Positions 1 through 7,836 of a stretch of 64,000 bases of DNA are shown here, in pieces. Positions within the stretch are counted from its first letter, which is position 1; each line of letters starts with the position of its first letter. Below the pieces are notes generated by a model that was given only the letters and a program-made list of their open reading frames with translations, was not told the origin of the DNA and did no database searches. Both the position numbers and the translations under genes were made by a program. Source of the DNA: Candidatus Laterigemmans baculatus (GTDB lineage: Bacteria > Planctomycetota > Planctomycetia > Pirellulales > Pirellulaceae); NCBI RefSeq assembly GCF_010367455.1, contig NZ_WRPR01000042.1, forward strand, positions 186,001 to 250,000. Direction: 5' to 3'.

Positions 1-1
1 A

Positions 2-487
2 GGCTACCTTCTGACCTGCGTAATAGCTGTTGCCTTCGTGGGTGCTGCAGCCTGGGCTTCTTGGCAGTTTGCGGAATCGTGCGTGCTGTTCGCCAGGCTC
101 AGGAACGCGGTTTCCGCCCCAGCACGAATCGTGTCCTTGCGGCGTGAAGGCGGAAAGCGTCCCTATATCGTCGCGACCTATACATACGAGTTTGAAGGGA
201 AGGCCTTCAGTTCGGACACGCGGGGCCACTTTTCGTGGAGCAAGTACCGGGACGGCGACCTGAAGCGTTTAAAGGAAAATAGAACGCCTCTGTCGTGCTT
301 CGTGGACCCGGACGATCCCTCCGTGAGCGTGCTCGATAACACGTTTTCCCTCAGTCGCTTTGTCGTTAGTTTGGCCTTCGCATCTGTATTCCTGGGTGGG
401 GCGTTGGTTACGTCCGTTGTCGCGTATAACGAGATTAGACATCAGTTGATACCGATGTCAGCTACGCGGCCTGAGGATGTGCCATGA
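2..487 (+). CDS. DUF3592-like membrane protein, 5' truncated by window edge
   Basis: The reading frame is open from the first bases, so the true start lies upstream; 161 residues are visible. A hydrophobic segment begins at the edge, followed by a soluble stretch with ARIVSLRREG, Y-x-Y-E-F-E-G and CFVDPDDPSVSVLD, then a second hydrophobic helix near the end (SLAFASVFLGGALVTSVVAY). Two helices bracketing a beta-rich loop with a Y-x-P-D-D/N-P-x-x-x-V-L-type motif is the layout of DUF3592 proteins, whose function is unknown. A GTG at 38 is an internal candidate start, but it would cut the first helix. It lies in the proposed island. Confidence 0.6.
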   Translation, partial: GYLLTCVIAVAFVGAAAWASWQFAESCVLFARLRNAVSAPARIVSLRREGGKRPYIVATYTYEFEGKAFSSDTRGHFSWSKYRDGDLKRLKENRTPLSCFVDPDDPSVSVLDNTFSLSRFVVSLAFASVFLGGALVTSVVAYNEIRHQLIPMSATRPEDVP

Positions 488-609
488 CTTTGGCCGGGGC
501 CCCTACGCACCGGTGTTGCTCGTCACCAGAGGGCAGGGCGATACCATGCACCAGAGCGGGCGGAACTTGGCACAGCGGAAATTAACCACCGCCGATCTGC
601 GGCATTCGG

Positions 610-1038
610 ATGGTTGAAAACAAAAGCGGACGCATGTCCTCGATTGCTCGACGGTTGGTTTACATTGCTGCCGCAACGCTTCTGGTCGGTATGGCGATTG
701 CCATCGTCGTTGTAGTTCGTGCTGTCAATAGGTCGCTCGTGGCGGAGGAGAATTTTCAAGCATTCTTCCATGCCCAGCAAGCGACCGTGGCATACGTAGA
801 ACAATACGACGGGCGATGGCCCAGGTCATGGGACCATCTGCGTGCGGTGCGGCCAAAAGCGGATTTCGACTGGGTGGCCGAGCATGTGAGCTTTGATTTC
901 GCCGCCGATCCAGACGAAGTCGTAGATCAGACTCCCGAAACGTTTACCGCAATTGAACCGGATCGCCCCTGTTTCAGAATTGACGACTTGGTCCAAAGCC
1001 TAATCGATACACTGAGGAAACATCGCAAAATTGATTGA
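610..1038 (+). CDS. membrane-anchored hypothetical protein (planctomycete WP-SWDxL type)
   Basis: This 142-residue protein has a single N-terminal transmembrane helix (about residues 14-36) and a periplasmic part with an F-x-A-x-Q-A-x-x-A-Y-x-E-x-x-D-G-R-W-P-x-S-W-D-x-L pattern. Small planctomycete proteins of this style are common and uncharacterised; the helix followed by a 'GxWPxSW' stretch faintly resembles pseudopilin-like proteins, but no prepilin cleavage site is visible. ATG at 610 was taken; ATG at 634 is an alternative and would leave a shorter N-terminus before the helix. No function can be assigned. Confidence 0.65.
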   Translation: MVENKSGRMSSIARRLVYIAAATLLVGMAIAIVVVVRAVNRSLVAEENFQAFFHAQQATVAYVEQYDGRWPRSWDHLRAVRPKADFDWVAEHVSFDFAADPDEVVDQTPETFTAIEPDRPCFRIDDLVQSLIDTLRKHRKID

Positions 1039-1061
1039 CTTCAGCGGATTCAGCACCAGGC

Positions 1062-1268
1062 ATGACAAAGGGAGTACTCCTGGTTCCCGCCGACACCAGG
1101 AACGGAAAGGTGATGCTCGTTGGGACGACGTTGCTTTTTTCAGGCGTCGTGGCGTTGATTCACTACTGCCCGATGTTTTTCATGTCGCGACCAACAGCGT
1201 ATGTTTGGTCGCGGTCGCATGAAAATTTGAGAATACCCCCTTCACAGTCGGCATTCCTTGCTCCCTAG
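1062..1268 (+). CDS. possible small one-helix membrane protein
   Basis: A 68-codon frame starting at ATG 1062 encodes a short N-terminal stretch, one hydrophobic helix (LVGTTLLFSGVVALIHYC) and a polar tail. A TTG start 27 bp upstream would overlap the preceding gene. Its stop codon shares the tetranucleotide CTAG with the stop of the convergent gene on the other strand. There is no recognisable family. It is listed because of the hydrophobic segment and its position in a run of small membrane-protein genes; it may be non-coding. Confidence 0.35.
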   Translation: MTKGVLLVPADTRNGKVMLVGTTLLFSGVVALIHYCPMFFMSRPTAYVWSRSHENLRIPPSQSAFLAP

Positions 1269-1753
1269 CGAGGAGTTCGTGCGGGGAGCCGGTCCCGAAA
1301 CCGGTCTCGGACGTGCCCCGGCCAAAGCACGATTACTGGGTAGGCGGATGCAGCGAAGAGAGCAAGGCAGGACAGCAGTTGAGACCGGAAGGATGAGCCA
1401 GCTTCTGAATCCGCAGAATCCATGGCGAGGGACAGCAGCACGGCCAATGCACCGCCAGTGGCCGTCGCGATCGCAAAAATCCCAACGAGCAAAGTGAATC
1501 GGCGAACCGGCCCCAGGCGAAAGTACAAACCGGTCGCGAAGGTCAGCCAAAGGAACGGGGAGAAATCCAGCGATGATTCGCCAAGCAGATGTGCTGGGAT
1601 GCTAACAAGCCCTATGTGGACCGCAAATAGGCCTACGAACCAGAGTGCCGTAGCGATTTCTGGGCGGGCGGGCCTGAGCAGCGAGGTTCCCGGAGTCGGT
1701 TCCGGTGCAGGCGTGGCCGGGGTTTCGTATGGGTTGAGCGTGGGGGCATTCAC
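1265..1753 (-). CDS. integral membrane protein with NPYETP N-terminus
   Basis: The frame is open much further upstream, but the start is placed at GTG 1753, which gives the N-terminus MNAPTLNPYETPATPAPEP. Several other small planctomycete membrane proteins begin this way, and a longer start would run into the next gene. The 162-residue product has a proline-rich leader of about 30 residues and then roughly four hydrophobic helices (for example ALWFVGLFAVHIGLVSIPA and FTLLVGIFAIATATGGALAV). Function is unknown. It is one of three consecutive minus-strand genes in the island coding for small membrane proteins with similar starts or layouts. Confidence 0.6.
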   Translation of the reverse strand: MNAPTLNPYETPATPAPEPTPGTSLLRPARPEIATALWFVGLFAVHIGLVSIPAHLLGESSLDFSPFLWLTFATGLYFRLGPVRRFTLLVGIFAIATATGGALAVLLSLAMDSADSEAGSSFRSQLLSCLALFAASAYPVIVLWPGHVRDRFRDRLPARTPR

Positions 1754-1860
1754 CTGGCGTTGATCATTGGCATCCGTCCTTTCAGCCAATTGTGTTCCTT
1801 CGGCCTGTCTGACTCGTTGCCTGGGCAAACAGGGCGGTAGGTATATGGCGTGCGACGGCC

Positions 1861-2316
1861 TCACAGGCTCATCGATCCTCTTCCGAACCATCCGAATCCC
1901 CCGTCGCAGGAGCGTTGGACGGAGGAGCGGTTGACGGAGGAGCGGTCGACGGAGGAGCGGTCGACGGAGGAGCGGGTCGGTATTGGCAGTGGGGGCCGCG
2001 ACCTGCCCTCGTACTGGACTGCCGGAATTGTCAGCCCATATAGAACCAGGCAAATGGCAACGACAGTGGCAGTCTCGACTGCCGTCCATCGCCGAGTGGA
2101 AATCGGATGCAAGTAAGAGCTGCCCGAAACAGAGGCAGCCCACCAGGCAAAGACGCATGCATAGAACGCATACATCCAGCCAATCACTCCAAACGCCCTC
2201 ACGCACCCAAGGGCGATGGCGAGGAGGACAACGGTGAAGAGCACGACCGCGAAGGAAAACTGCGGTCTGGCTTTCCCTGCTCGATCTGTTTTAGGTGGTG
2301 TATACGGATTGGACAC
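1861..2316 (-). CDS. small membrane protein with NPYTPP N-terminus and RSSVD-type repeats
   Basis: The start is placed at GTG 2316, giving MSNPYTPPKTDRAGKAR; upstream codons in frame do not look like protein. The 151-residue product has a short NPYTPP leader, about four hydrophobic helices (FAVVLFTVVLLAIALGCVRAF, MYAFYACVFAWWAASV, VATVVAICLVLYGLTIPAV region) and a Ser/Arg-rich tail in which RSSVD or RSSVN repeats four times, encoded by a perfect-looking 15-bp tandem repeat (1918-1977). The tail probably varies in length between strains. Function unknown. Confidence 0.55.
   Translation of the reverse strand: MSNPYTPPKTDRAGKARPQFSFAVVLFTVVLLAIALGCVRAFGVIGWMYAFYACVFAWWAASVSGSSYLHPISTRRWTAVETATVVAICLVLYGLTIPAVQYEGRSRPPLPIPTRSSVDRSSVDRSSVNRSSVQRSCDGGFGWFGRGSMSL
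1918..1977. repeat. 15-bp tandem repeat, 4 copies, in coding sequence
   Basis: Four head-to-tail copies of gacggaggagcggtc (the first and last copies differ by a base or two) lie in frame inside the small NPYTPP membrane protein gene and produce its RSSVx repeats. Because the unit is a multiple of three, copy-number change would keep the frame. Confidence 0.9.
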
Positions 2317-2368
2317 AACGGGACTCCGGCAAGAAACGGCTGTAGATCGACACCACCGCACGCGATAG

Positions 2369-2719
2369 TCATCGCCACGTGCTGATCCAAAGCCACGCAA
2401 GATACAGCAAATACCCAGCTACGACGGTGCGGACGGTGAGGCTAAAAAGCGAGTAGCCGAGTCGGCCTTTCTCTCGACGGACTGGAAAAGGCAGTTCGCA
2501 TTTCCAAAACTCTCCAGAATTCAATCCGAAGTGATATTGTTCTTCGGCAGTCTCGACCTTCAGCACATAGCCGGGAAAAATGAAGTTTGAGCGAACGGAG
2601 TACAAAATAGCTTCGCGAATATGCTCATATTCGACACGCCAGTCACCGCACTCCAAATGGTCATCGAATACCTTCAGCGTGCCGCGGCGAGAAAGCAGCC
2701 AGTTCGGGCCATATCGCAT
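2369..2719 (-). CDS. hypothetical protein, PH-like domain with C-terminal membrane helix
   Basis: The start is put at ATG 2719, preceded by a good GGAAGG Shine-Dalgarno eight bases upstream; the longer open frame to 2788 has no support. The 116-residue product starts MRYGPNWLLSRRGTLKVFDD and continues as alternating beta strands (VEYEHIREAILYSVRS, GYVLKVETAEEQYHFGL) like a small bacterial PH-like domain. It ends with a transmembrane helix (VVAGYLLYLAWLWI). The domain call is by pattern only. It sits between two minus-strand small-protein genes with short gaps. Confidence 0.5.
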   Translation of the reverse strand: MRYGPNWLLSRRGTLKVFDDHLECGDWRVEYEHIREAILYSVRSNFIFPGYVLKVETAEEQYHFGLNSGEFWKCELPFPVRREKGRLGYSLFSLTVRTVVAGYLLYLAWLWISTWR

Positions 2720-2811
2720 CTGATCGCCTTCCGCGATCGTTGCTTTGGTTTTGCATCTATGGAGAAGCGAGGGCATTCTGGATACCACGGAATTTCGGGG
2801 GCTTCACGTCC

Positions 2812-3186
2812 TCAATCGCGGACGATCTCGTATTCAGCCACTCGATCGCTTTCGTCAAACCGAATCACTAGCCACTCAGAGTCGATACTGATGAACCCGC
2901 GTTCGGGGCCGAGCCAGTAAACCAGGTCCCAGTCCCGAAAGTACTCGGTCGGCGGCGGTTCGCCCAGGAGTTCGACGACTTCGGCCCGTGACAGACCAGT
3001 GAGTGTACCGCGAACGACCAGGTGATCCGCCATTTCCAGCCGAATACCGGTTCCGACCAGAGTGTCGTCTCTCCAGGCTACAGGATCCAGCGGCTGCCCA
3101 CGAAACCACCAGCCCGAGAGAGTCAAAGCCGCCGCTACCGCCAGACCGCACGCGGTGATCGCCGCTGTCCGTCGTCGGATTGCCAT
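2812..3186 (-). CDS. secreted BamE/SmpA-like small protein
   Basis: ATG 3186 was chosen over the TTG three bases upstream. The 124-residue product has an N-terminal hydrophobic signal/anchor (AAITACGLAVAAALTLSGWWF) and then the pattern L-T-G-L-S-R-A-E-V-V-E-L-L-G-E-P...YWLGPERGFISIDSEWLVIRFD...VAEYEIVRD. A 'G-x-x-R-x-E-V-x-x-L-L-G-x-P' helix followed by strands ending in an 'R-F-D-x-x-x-x-V-x-x-x-x-V' motif is typical of the BamE/SmpA fold. That fold is widely used for small periplasmic proteins, so this need not be BamE itself. Confidence 0.55.
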   Translation of the reverse strand: MAIRRRTAAITACGLAVAAALTLSGWWFRGQPLDPVAWRDDTLVGTGIRLEMADHLVVRGTLTGLSRAEVVELLGEPPPTEYFRDWDLVYWLGPERGFISIDSEWLVIRFDESDRVAEYEIVRD

Positions 3187-3260
3187 CAAGCCGCGATCCA
3201 GGTCAGAGGAAGAAGACTTCCAGGCCGAGGATCAAATGCAATGCAGTACGCGAATGGACC

Positions 3261-3653
3261 TCACAGGGGAGGATTGATCACTCGCTCCAGAATCTGAATC
3301 GTCAAGTACAGAACGAACCAAGATCCGAAGTTCAGAGACAACGCGGTCAAAAATTGCCTGCGGAGCCACTTCCGTCCCGCAAGCAAATTGGCCATAGATC
3401 CGACAGCCAAGGTGGCCGTCATCAGCACGGCTACTATCGCGAATCGTAATGGTGTAGTTCGCTCAGTCTCGCTGACTTCGATCGCCTGGATTACCCAGGA
3501 GACGATGCCCACCGCCAGCAGCCCTGCGAGAAGGAAGCTGAGAGTAGCGGGAATGATGGCGAATCGAAACCGGCTGCCGACGCCATGGTCCTCGATCGTA
3601 GGAGGAGGATCGGTGCCAGTGGCCGCTTCAGGTGGCAAATATGGATTGGGCAT
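3261..3653 (-). CDS. small membrane protein with NPYLPP N-terminus
   Basis: This 130-residue protein begins MPNPYLPPEAATGTDPP, the clearest case in the window of the NPYxPP leader. The leader is followed by four predicted helices (FAIIPATLSFLLAGLLAVGI, FAIVAVLMTATLAVGSMANL, FLTALSLNFGSWFVLYLTIQ and an amphipathic end). Nothing catalytic is visible. It is the last of a run of minus-strand small membrane-protein genes in the island. Confidence 0.65.
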   Translation of the reverse strand: MPNPYLPPEAATGTDPPPTIEDHGVGSRFRFAIIPATLSFLLAGLLAVGIVSWVIQAIEVSETERTTPLRFAIVAVLMTATLAVGSMANLLAGRKWLRRQFLTALSLNFGSWFVLYLTIQILERVINPPL

Positions 3654-3880
3654 GTGGACTTCCCGGAGATCAAAATCGGTCTGGGGGAGCCATCAGCGGA
3701 GGCAGAGCCACCGTCATCTCAGGACAGGATGAGCCGTTGACGCATTCCACCGGAAGGCTCCAAACACGATTATGCGGGATTTGTGTTGGTGATGGTGCTC
3801 CGGCATCGACAAATACGCCTTGACGCCACAGGAGGGGGCGGGGTAGTGAGGCGAGGGTTCCTCAACAGAAGGCGTCCGGA

Positions 3881-4165
3881 ATGATAAAAAGCCGCGTAAT
3901 TTATCGCTGGATGCTCGTCGCCGTCCTCTCGGCCTGCACACTTACGGGGCAAGTGGGCTGCCGATCCGGGCTTCAGCGAGGTGGGTTCAGCGGGCTGACT
4001 CCGCCAAATCAACCTCTCGTGGCTCCCCCGCCCCAAGGCACGGTCGGAAAAGTGAAGGAAGCCGCCGCTGAAACGGCTAGAGTTGCGGGACTCGCAATTG
4101 TCGGTGTGCTCTACCTTGGCCTCTGCCTCTGGGTAGATGATGACGACGAGGACGGATTCTCATGA
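3881..4165 (+). CDS. small lipoprotein-like membrane protein
   Basis: This 94-residue product has a basic N-terminus, a hydrophobic stretch (WMLVAVLSACTLTGQVGC) with cysteines that could act as a lipobox, a Pro/Gly-rich linker and then a C-terminal hydrophobic helix (VAGLAIVGVLYLGLCLWV) ending in a very acidic tail (DDDDEDGFS). Small proteins with a signal peptide, one helix and an acidic end are frequent in planctomycetes; function is unknown. Confidence 0.5.
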   Translation: MIKSRVIYRWMLVAVLSACTLTGQVGCRSGLQRGGFSGLTPPNQPLVAPPPQGTVGKVKEAAAETARVAGLAIVGVLYLGLCLWVDDDDEDGFS

Positions 4166-4293
4166 TGCTTAGCCGCCGTCCTTCCTCTTCATGCCCAGCC
4201 TATGGTGGTTCTGCAAACGCGGTCCGGGCATGGGGCAGAAACGCCTGCTAAACTGCAGGGGCAGTTTGTTCCTGCCCATTGGATAGCCGCCCC

Positions 4294-5232
4294 GTGAACG
4301 CAAGCCGACAAAAGCGACTGAGGCTGACCAGGTCCAGCCTTCGCGGTGGACTATTTGCCGTCACCGTCTTCGCAGTCTGGTTCGGACTGCACATGCAGAG
4401 CGTGAAGCGGCAGCGAGAGGCGATCGAGGCACTCAGTCAGTACGGGGCCACAGTCCTCTACAACTACGGTGTCGCGAGCAATCCGCCGTACTGGGAAGCT
4501 GGTCTATATGAGACCGAAGTGAATTCGCCCGTCCCGGATTGGTTGCTCTCCACCCTGGGCCACGACCACTTCCACTCCGTCGGTCAGCTCAGTACCTATA
4601 GCACTTGGGGGGACAGCCCGGACGGGCAGTTTTTCATTTCCCGCGATATGCTACAGCACCTGAGGAGCTTGCCTCGCCTTCAGGTTTTGAAGCTCGACCG
4701 GACTCCGGTAAATGATGATGACTTGAGCGTGATCCGAAGCCTGAGCCAACTTCAAAAACTGCACCTCGGTCGTGCCGCTGAGGTGACTGACGAGGGTGTC
4801 GCGTCGCTGTCGCAGCTTCGCGATCTTGAATATCTTGAACTGAACTACACCCGCCTTACAGATAAATCCGTCGAGGCACTATCACGCTTACCTCGCTTGA
4901 GTGTGCTGCGGCTGTCCGGGCAGTTTTCAGACGACTCTCTTCGGCACGTCGGCGGAATGGCACAGCTTCGAGAGCTAACGCTCGGCGGTGTCGAAAGAAC
5001 TGGCATCAGCAATGAAGGCCTCGTACATCTTCGCGGCTTGACGGATCTGGAGGAACTTAACCTTTATAACTCGCGGGTTACCGAAGAGGGCCTGCGGCAC
5101 TTGAGCCACATGCGGAATCTTCGGAGACTAGATTTGCGAAAGACCGATGTTGAGGACGCAAGTTGGCTATTTCATCGCCTCCCCAAATGCGAAATCGTGA
5201 CCTTGTCACGCACCTGGCGTCCGCAACCGTGA
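4294..5232 (+). CDS. membrane-anchored leucine-rich-repeat protein
   Basis: GTG 4294 was taken as start, since it puts the typical planctomycete leader (R-L-T-R-S-S-L-R-G-G-L-F-A-V-T-V-F-A-V-W-F-G) near the N-terminus; TTG 4279 is possible. The 312-residue product has one N-terminal helix and from about residue 120 onward a series of leucine-rich repeats of about 24 residues (LQVLKLDRTPVNDDDL, LEYLELNYTRLTDKSVEAL, LEELNLYNSRVTEEGLRHL, LRRLDLRKTDVED). The 'L-x-x-L-x-L-x-x-T-x-V/I-x-D-x-x-L' repeats match the internalin/LRR-RI-like class abundant in planctomycetes, presumably binding proteins at the envelope. Confidence 0.75.
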   Translation: MNASRQKRLRLTRSSLRGGLFAVTVFAVWFGLHMQSVKRQREAIEALSQYGATVLYNYGVASNPPYWEAGLYETEVNSPVPDWLLSTLGHDHFHSVGQLSTYSTWGDSPDGQFFISRDMLQHLRSLPRLQVLKLDRTPVNDDDLSVIRSLSQLQKLHLGRAAEVTDEGVASLSQLRDLEYLELNYTRLTDKSVEALSRLPRLSVLRLSGQFSDDSLRHVGGMAQLRELTLGGVERTGISNEGLVHLRGLTDLEELNLYNSRVTEEGLRHLSHMRNLRRLDLRKTDVEDASWLFHRLPKCEIVTLSRTWRPQP

Positions 5233-5322
5233 GGCGTCGATGACAAGTGCCATTTGCGGGTGTGCACGAAAAAGCAGAGCGTGGTGGACGGGCACACTGA
5301 GATCACGAACGGATGAGGCCGT

Positions 5323-5865
5323 ATGACCCCCGCATCCCGAACACCTGAAGGCTGGCCGAATCGCTGCCCCATTTGCGGCGAAGCCGTAACGATTGATCCC
5401 TCGCTACCGCCCGGCGATGCCCCTTGCCCGCGTTGCGGTTGCCTCCTCTGGTTCGATTCTCGCTGGATCGATGAGTTGGATTTTCTCGTGCCCGAGGCAT
5501 GTTCGGCGGATTTTAGCCAATGCACGAAGGAAGAGGCCATCAGCCGGATGGTCGATTCACTGGTGGAGGTCGGGGCCATCCCCGCCGAGGTGGGCGAAGA
5601 TGCTGCAGAACTGGTGCTGAAGAGAGAGCAGGTGGGGACAACCGGTATTGGCCGAGGATTTGCCGTGCCCCACGCAAAGCATCCTGACCTGAAACGTGTC
5701 GTTGGATGTATTGCTCGCTCCAGCCACGGCATCGACTTTGACAGCCTGGACGGAGAGCCCGTGCATCTACTGATCCTGCTCCTGTCTCCGGCTGACCAGT
5801 TCGACGCTCACATGCGGGCGTTGGAGCGGACCTCGACGTGGCTCCTTGGCCAACCGTTACCGTAG
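5323..5865 (+). CDS. zinc-ribbon plus PTS EIIA (fructose/Ntr type) protein, short C-terminus
   Basis: The 180-residue product starts with a small zinc ribbon (CPIC at 15-18, CPRC at 35-38) followed by a type-2 EIIA domain from about residue 65. It carries the phosphorylatable histidine context G-I-G-R-G-F-A-V-P-H-A-K-H (His117). The frame stops about 30-40 residues earlier than usual for this domain, just after MRALERTSTWLL, so the last helix is missing. No EI, HPr or EIIBC gene is visible nearby, so it is likely regulatory rather than a transporter. Whether the missing end is real or a frameshift cannot be settled here. Confidence 0.65.
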   Translation: MTPASRTPEGWPNRCPICGEAVTIDPSLPPGDAPCPRCGCLLWFDSRWIDELDFLVPEACSADFSQCTKEEAISRMVDSLVEVGAIPAEVGEDAAELVLKREQVGTTGIGRGFAVPHAKHPDLKRVVGCIARSSHGIDFDSLDGEPVHLLILLLSPADQFDAHMRALERTSTWLLGQPLP

Positions 5866-5989
5866 TGGCTGCGACTCAGCTCTCCGCAGTTAAAAGGGGC
5901 CGTGCGTTTGTTCAGAAAATGTCTCGGGCAGGCTGGTAGGCACAAAACGTTAATACAGCAATCGCACATGAACCAGGGAGAAGAGGTGA

Positions 5990-7288
5990 ATGACGATGGA
6001 GAACCGGTTACGGCTTCCTGAGGTGGAGCAGCGAGTTTGCGACGTTGCCTCTGAGCAACTGGGTATTTCCCGCCCCAAAATCTCTCCAAACGATCGACTG
6101 ATCGAAGACTTGCAGTGCGACAGTCTCAGCATGGTTGAACTGCTGATGGAACTGGAAGATGAATTCGCAGTTACGCTGCCAAACGATCCTCCCAATTCGA
6201 TCTACAAGGCAGTATTCACTCGCCAGCCGTTTAGAATTTCGGACCTCGCCGAATTGATCTATCTCCAGCAGGGAAGCGGTACCCCTGAGCGAAAGCGATG
6301 GCGGCAACCGAAAACGAAGCCTCCGGTGACCATCTCGATGCCGTTCAGCCAGCTTGACGGGCAGTGGGAAGGTCTGGCGGCCACTGAACGTCGGCTTTTC
6401 GAGCCGATGGAGGCCGAGGGACCCTTTGATCAGTACCGCAGGCGTTCTGATGGAATGCGGTGCATTCTGATCCCTTCAGCTTTCGTCGAGATCGGTTGCG
6501 AATCGCCTGATGGCCTCCCCGACGAACAGCCACAGCACGCCGTCCACCTGGACGCCTTTCTTATGGATGCCGAGCCGGTGTCGACTACTGCCTACTGCCG
6601 TTTCCTGAACTCCATCGGCGAGGTCCCACCCGAGGTGGTGGCGGATTGGTTTGTCGTCGATCCGCAGGATCACCGCATCGAGCATCTCCTCATCGCTCGC
6701 AAAGCCACAGAGTGGCGGCCCGTACTGAGGACCGAGAAATGGCCGATGATTCTCGTGTCCTGGTTCGGTGCCAATGCATATTCCCTGTGGGCGAATGGAC
6801 AGGACTGGAAGGACTATCGAGATTCCTCGGGCGACGAGTTTCACTGTTTTCTGCCCACTGAAGCTCAGTGGGAATATGCCGCACGGGGCGTTCGCTCTCA
6901 GCCGTTTCCATGGGGCGACGAGCCGCCCACCCAACAGCATATGCGGTATGGCCTGCATCGCAAATCAGAAACATACAACGCTGATACGCTTCCGATGGCC
7001 GACGTTAATGAGCAGCTCGGGATGTCACCGTTCGGGCTCCAGCACATGGCGGGCAACGTCTGGCAGTGGTGTCGCGACTGGTATGACAAGGGGTTTTACT
7101 CGAAACCAGAAGCCAACCGAGCGAATCCACTGAATCGACTTGCCACTCAGGTCCGGAGCGAACGGGGCGGCAGTTGGATCGGCCCTGCTGAACTCTGCCG
7201 CAGCTCATATCGCCGGGGCCGCCCTCCAAGTGCTCGTGGCCGCTGCCTGGGATTCCGCTGTATCAGCTCTGCTGCGGACTGTTCTTGA
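5990..7288 (+). CDS. acyl carrier protein fused to FGE-like (SUMF1) domain
   Basis: This 432-residue fusion starts with an acyl-carrier domain (about residues 8-90) with the phosphopantetheine attachment motif CDSLSMVELLMELEDEF; Ser45 is the modifiable serine. From about 150 to the end is a formylglycine-generating-enzyme-type fold: GMRCILIPSAFVEIGC, LPTEAQWEYAARG, FPWGDE, GNVWQWCRDWYD, RGGSW and GFRC. Of the two cysteines that bind copper in true FGE, the first position is glycine (GGSWIGPAELC), so sulfatase activation is unlikely. An EgtB/PvdO-like oxidation acting on an ACP-bound substrate is a reasonable inference, not shown. It lies in the island. Confidence 0.75.
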   Translation: MTMENRLRLPEVEQRVCDVASEQLGISRPKISPNDRLIEDLQCDSLSMVELLMELEDEFAVTLPNDPPNSIYKAVFTRQPFRISDLAELIYLQQGSGTPERKRWRQPKTKPPVTISMPFSQLDGQWEGLAATERRLFEPMEAEGPFDQYRRRSDGMRCILIPSAFVEIGCESPDGLPDEQPQHAVHLDAFLMDAEPVSTTAYCRFLNSIGEVPPEVVADWFVVDPQDHRIEHLLIARKATEWRPVLRTEKWPMILVSWFGANAYSLWANGQDWKDYRDSSGDEFHCFLPTEAQWEYAARGVRSQPFPWGDEPPTQQHMRYGLHRKSETYNADTLPMADVNEQLGMSPFGLQHMAGNVWQWCRDWYDKGFYSKPEANRANPLNRLATQVRSERGGSWIGPAELCRSSYRRGRPPSARGRCLGFRCISSAADCS

Positions 7289-7355
7289 TCCCTGTAAATC
7301 GCCTATCGCCAGTCATCGTTGCTGGTTTAGCCAATGCGGAAGCTGGCGGCTCAGC

Positions 7356-7715
7356 TTAGAGAAATGGAACCGCCAAAGCCGGAGCGAAAATCACCAGCAC
7401 GATTATTGTGACGAACCAGAGCAGAAGGGAGCGGATCTGAGAGCCGAAGTACATTCGGAGAATTGGATTCACCGGGTGACCGGCAGCACATCGACGCTCC
7501 ACCACATCTTTTAGCTCCAGCATCAGCCCGAGCACGCACCCCACCAGCACCGCGATGAGAAACGCGGCAGCGAACGCCGTCACAGGAACGGCTGCTATGC
7601 CGCCGTTCTGCACCGCGAATTCCAGCATCCCCGCGATCACGACAAACGCAGTGACCCCAGCGGAAATCGCGATCTTCAGCACGAGCGACCGTGCATTTTG
7701 TAGAAGCTCATTCAA
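7356..7715 (-). CDS. hypothetical membrane protein with three helices
   Basis: The 119-residue product has an amphipathic N-terminus (MNELLQNARSLVLK), three hydrophobic helices (SAGVTAFVVIAGMLEFAV, PVTAFAAAFLIAVLVGCVLG, LLLWFVTIIVLVIFAPALAV) and a short basic loop with two Cys/His residues between helices 2 and 3. No family is recognised. It lies between the ACP-FGE fusion and the integrase, convergent with the fusion gene. Confidence 0.6.
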   Translation of the reverse strand: MNELLQNARSLVLKIAISAGVTAFVVIAGMLEFAVQNGGIAAVPVTAFAAAFLIAVLVGCVLGLMLELKDVVERRCAAGHPVNPILRMYFGSQIRSLLLWFVTIIVLVIFAPALAVPFL

Positions 7716-7836
7716 CGCGGACTTGAATGGAATGAAGATGTGTCGGCTCTCCGTCGAAAGGGGCTGATCAGCGGCTGGTGGTCTCGCTGTCCGGGGTCAA
7801 TCTTAGAAATTCGCGATGCCGTAGCGGTTGGGACTC

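Noticed and set aside
5990-7288. True sulfatase-activating FGE
   Set aside because: One of the two copper-binding cysteines is Gly, so canonical formylglycine formation is not expected.
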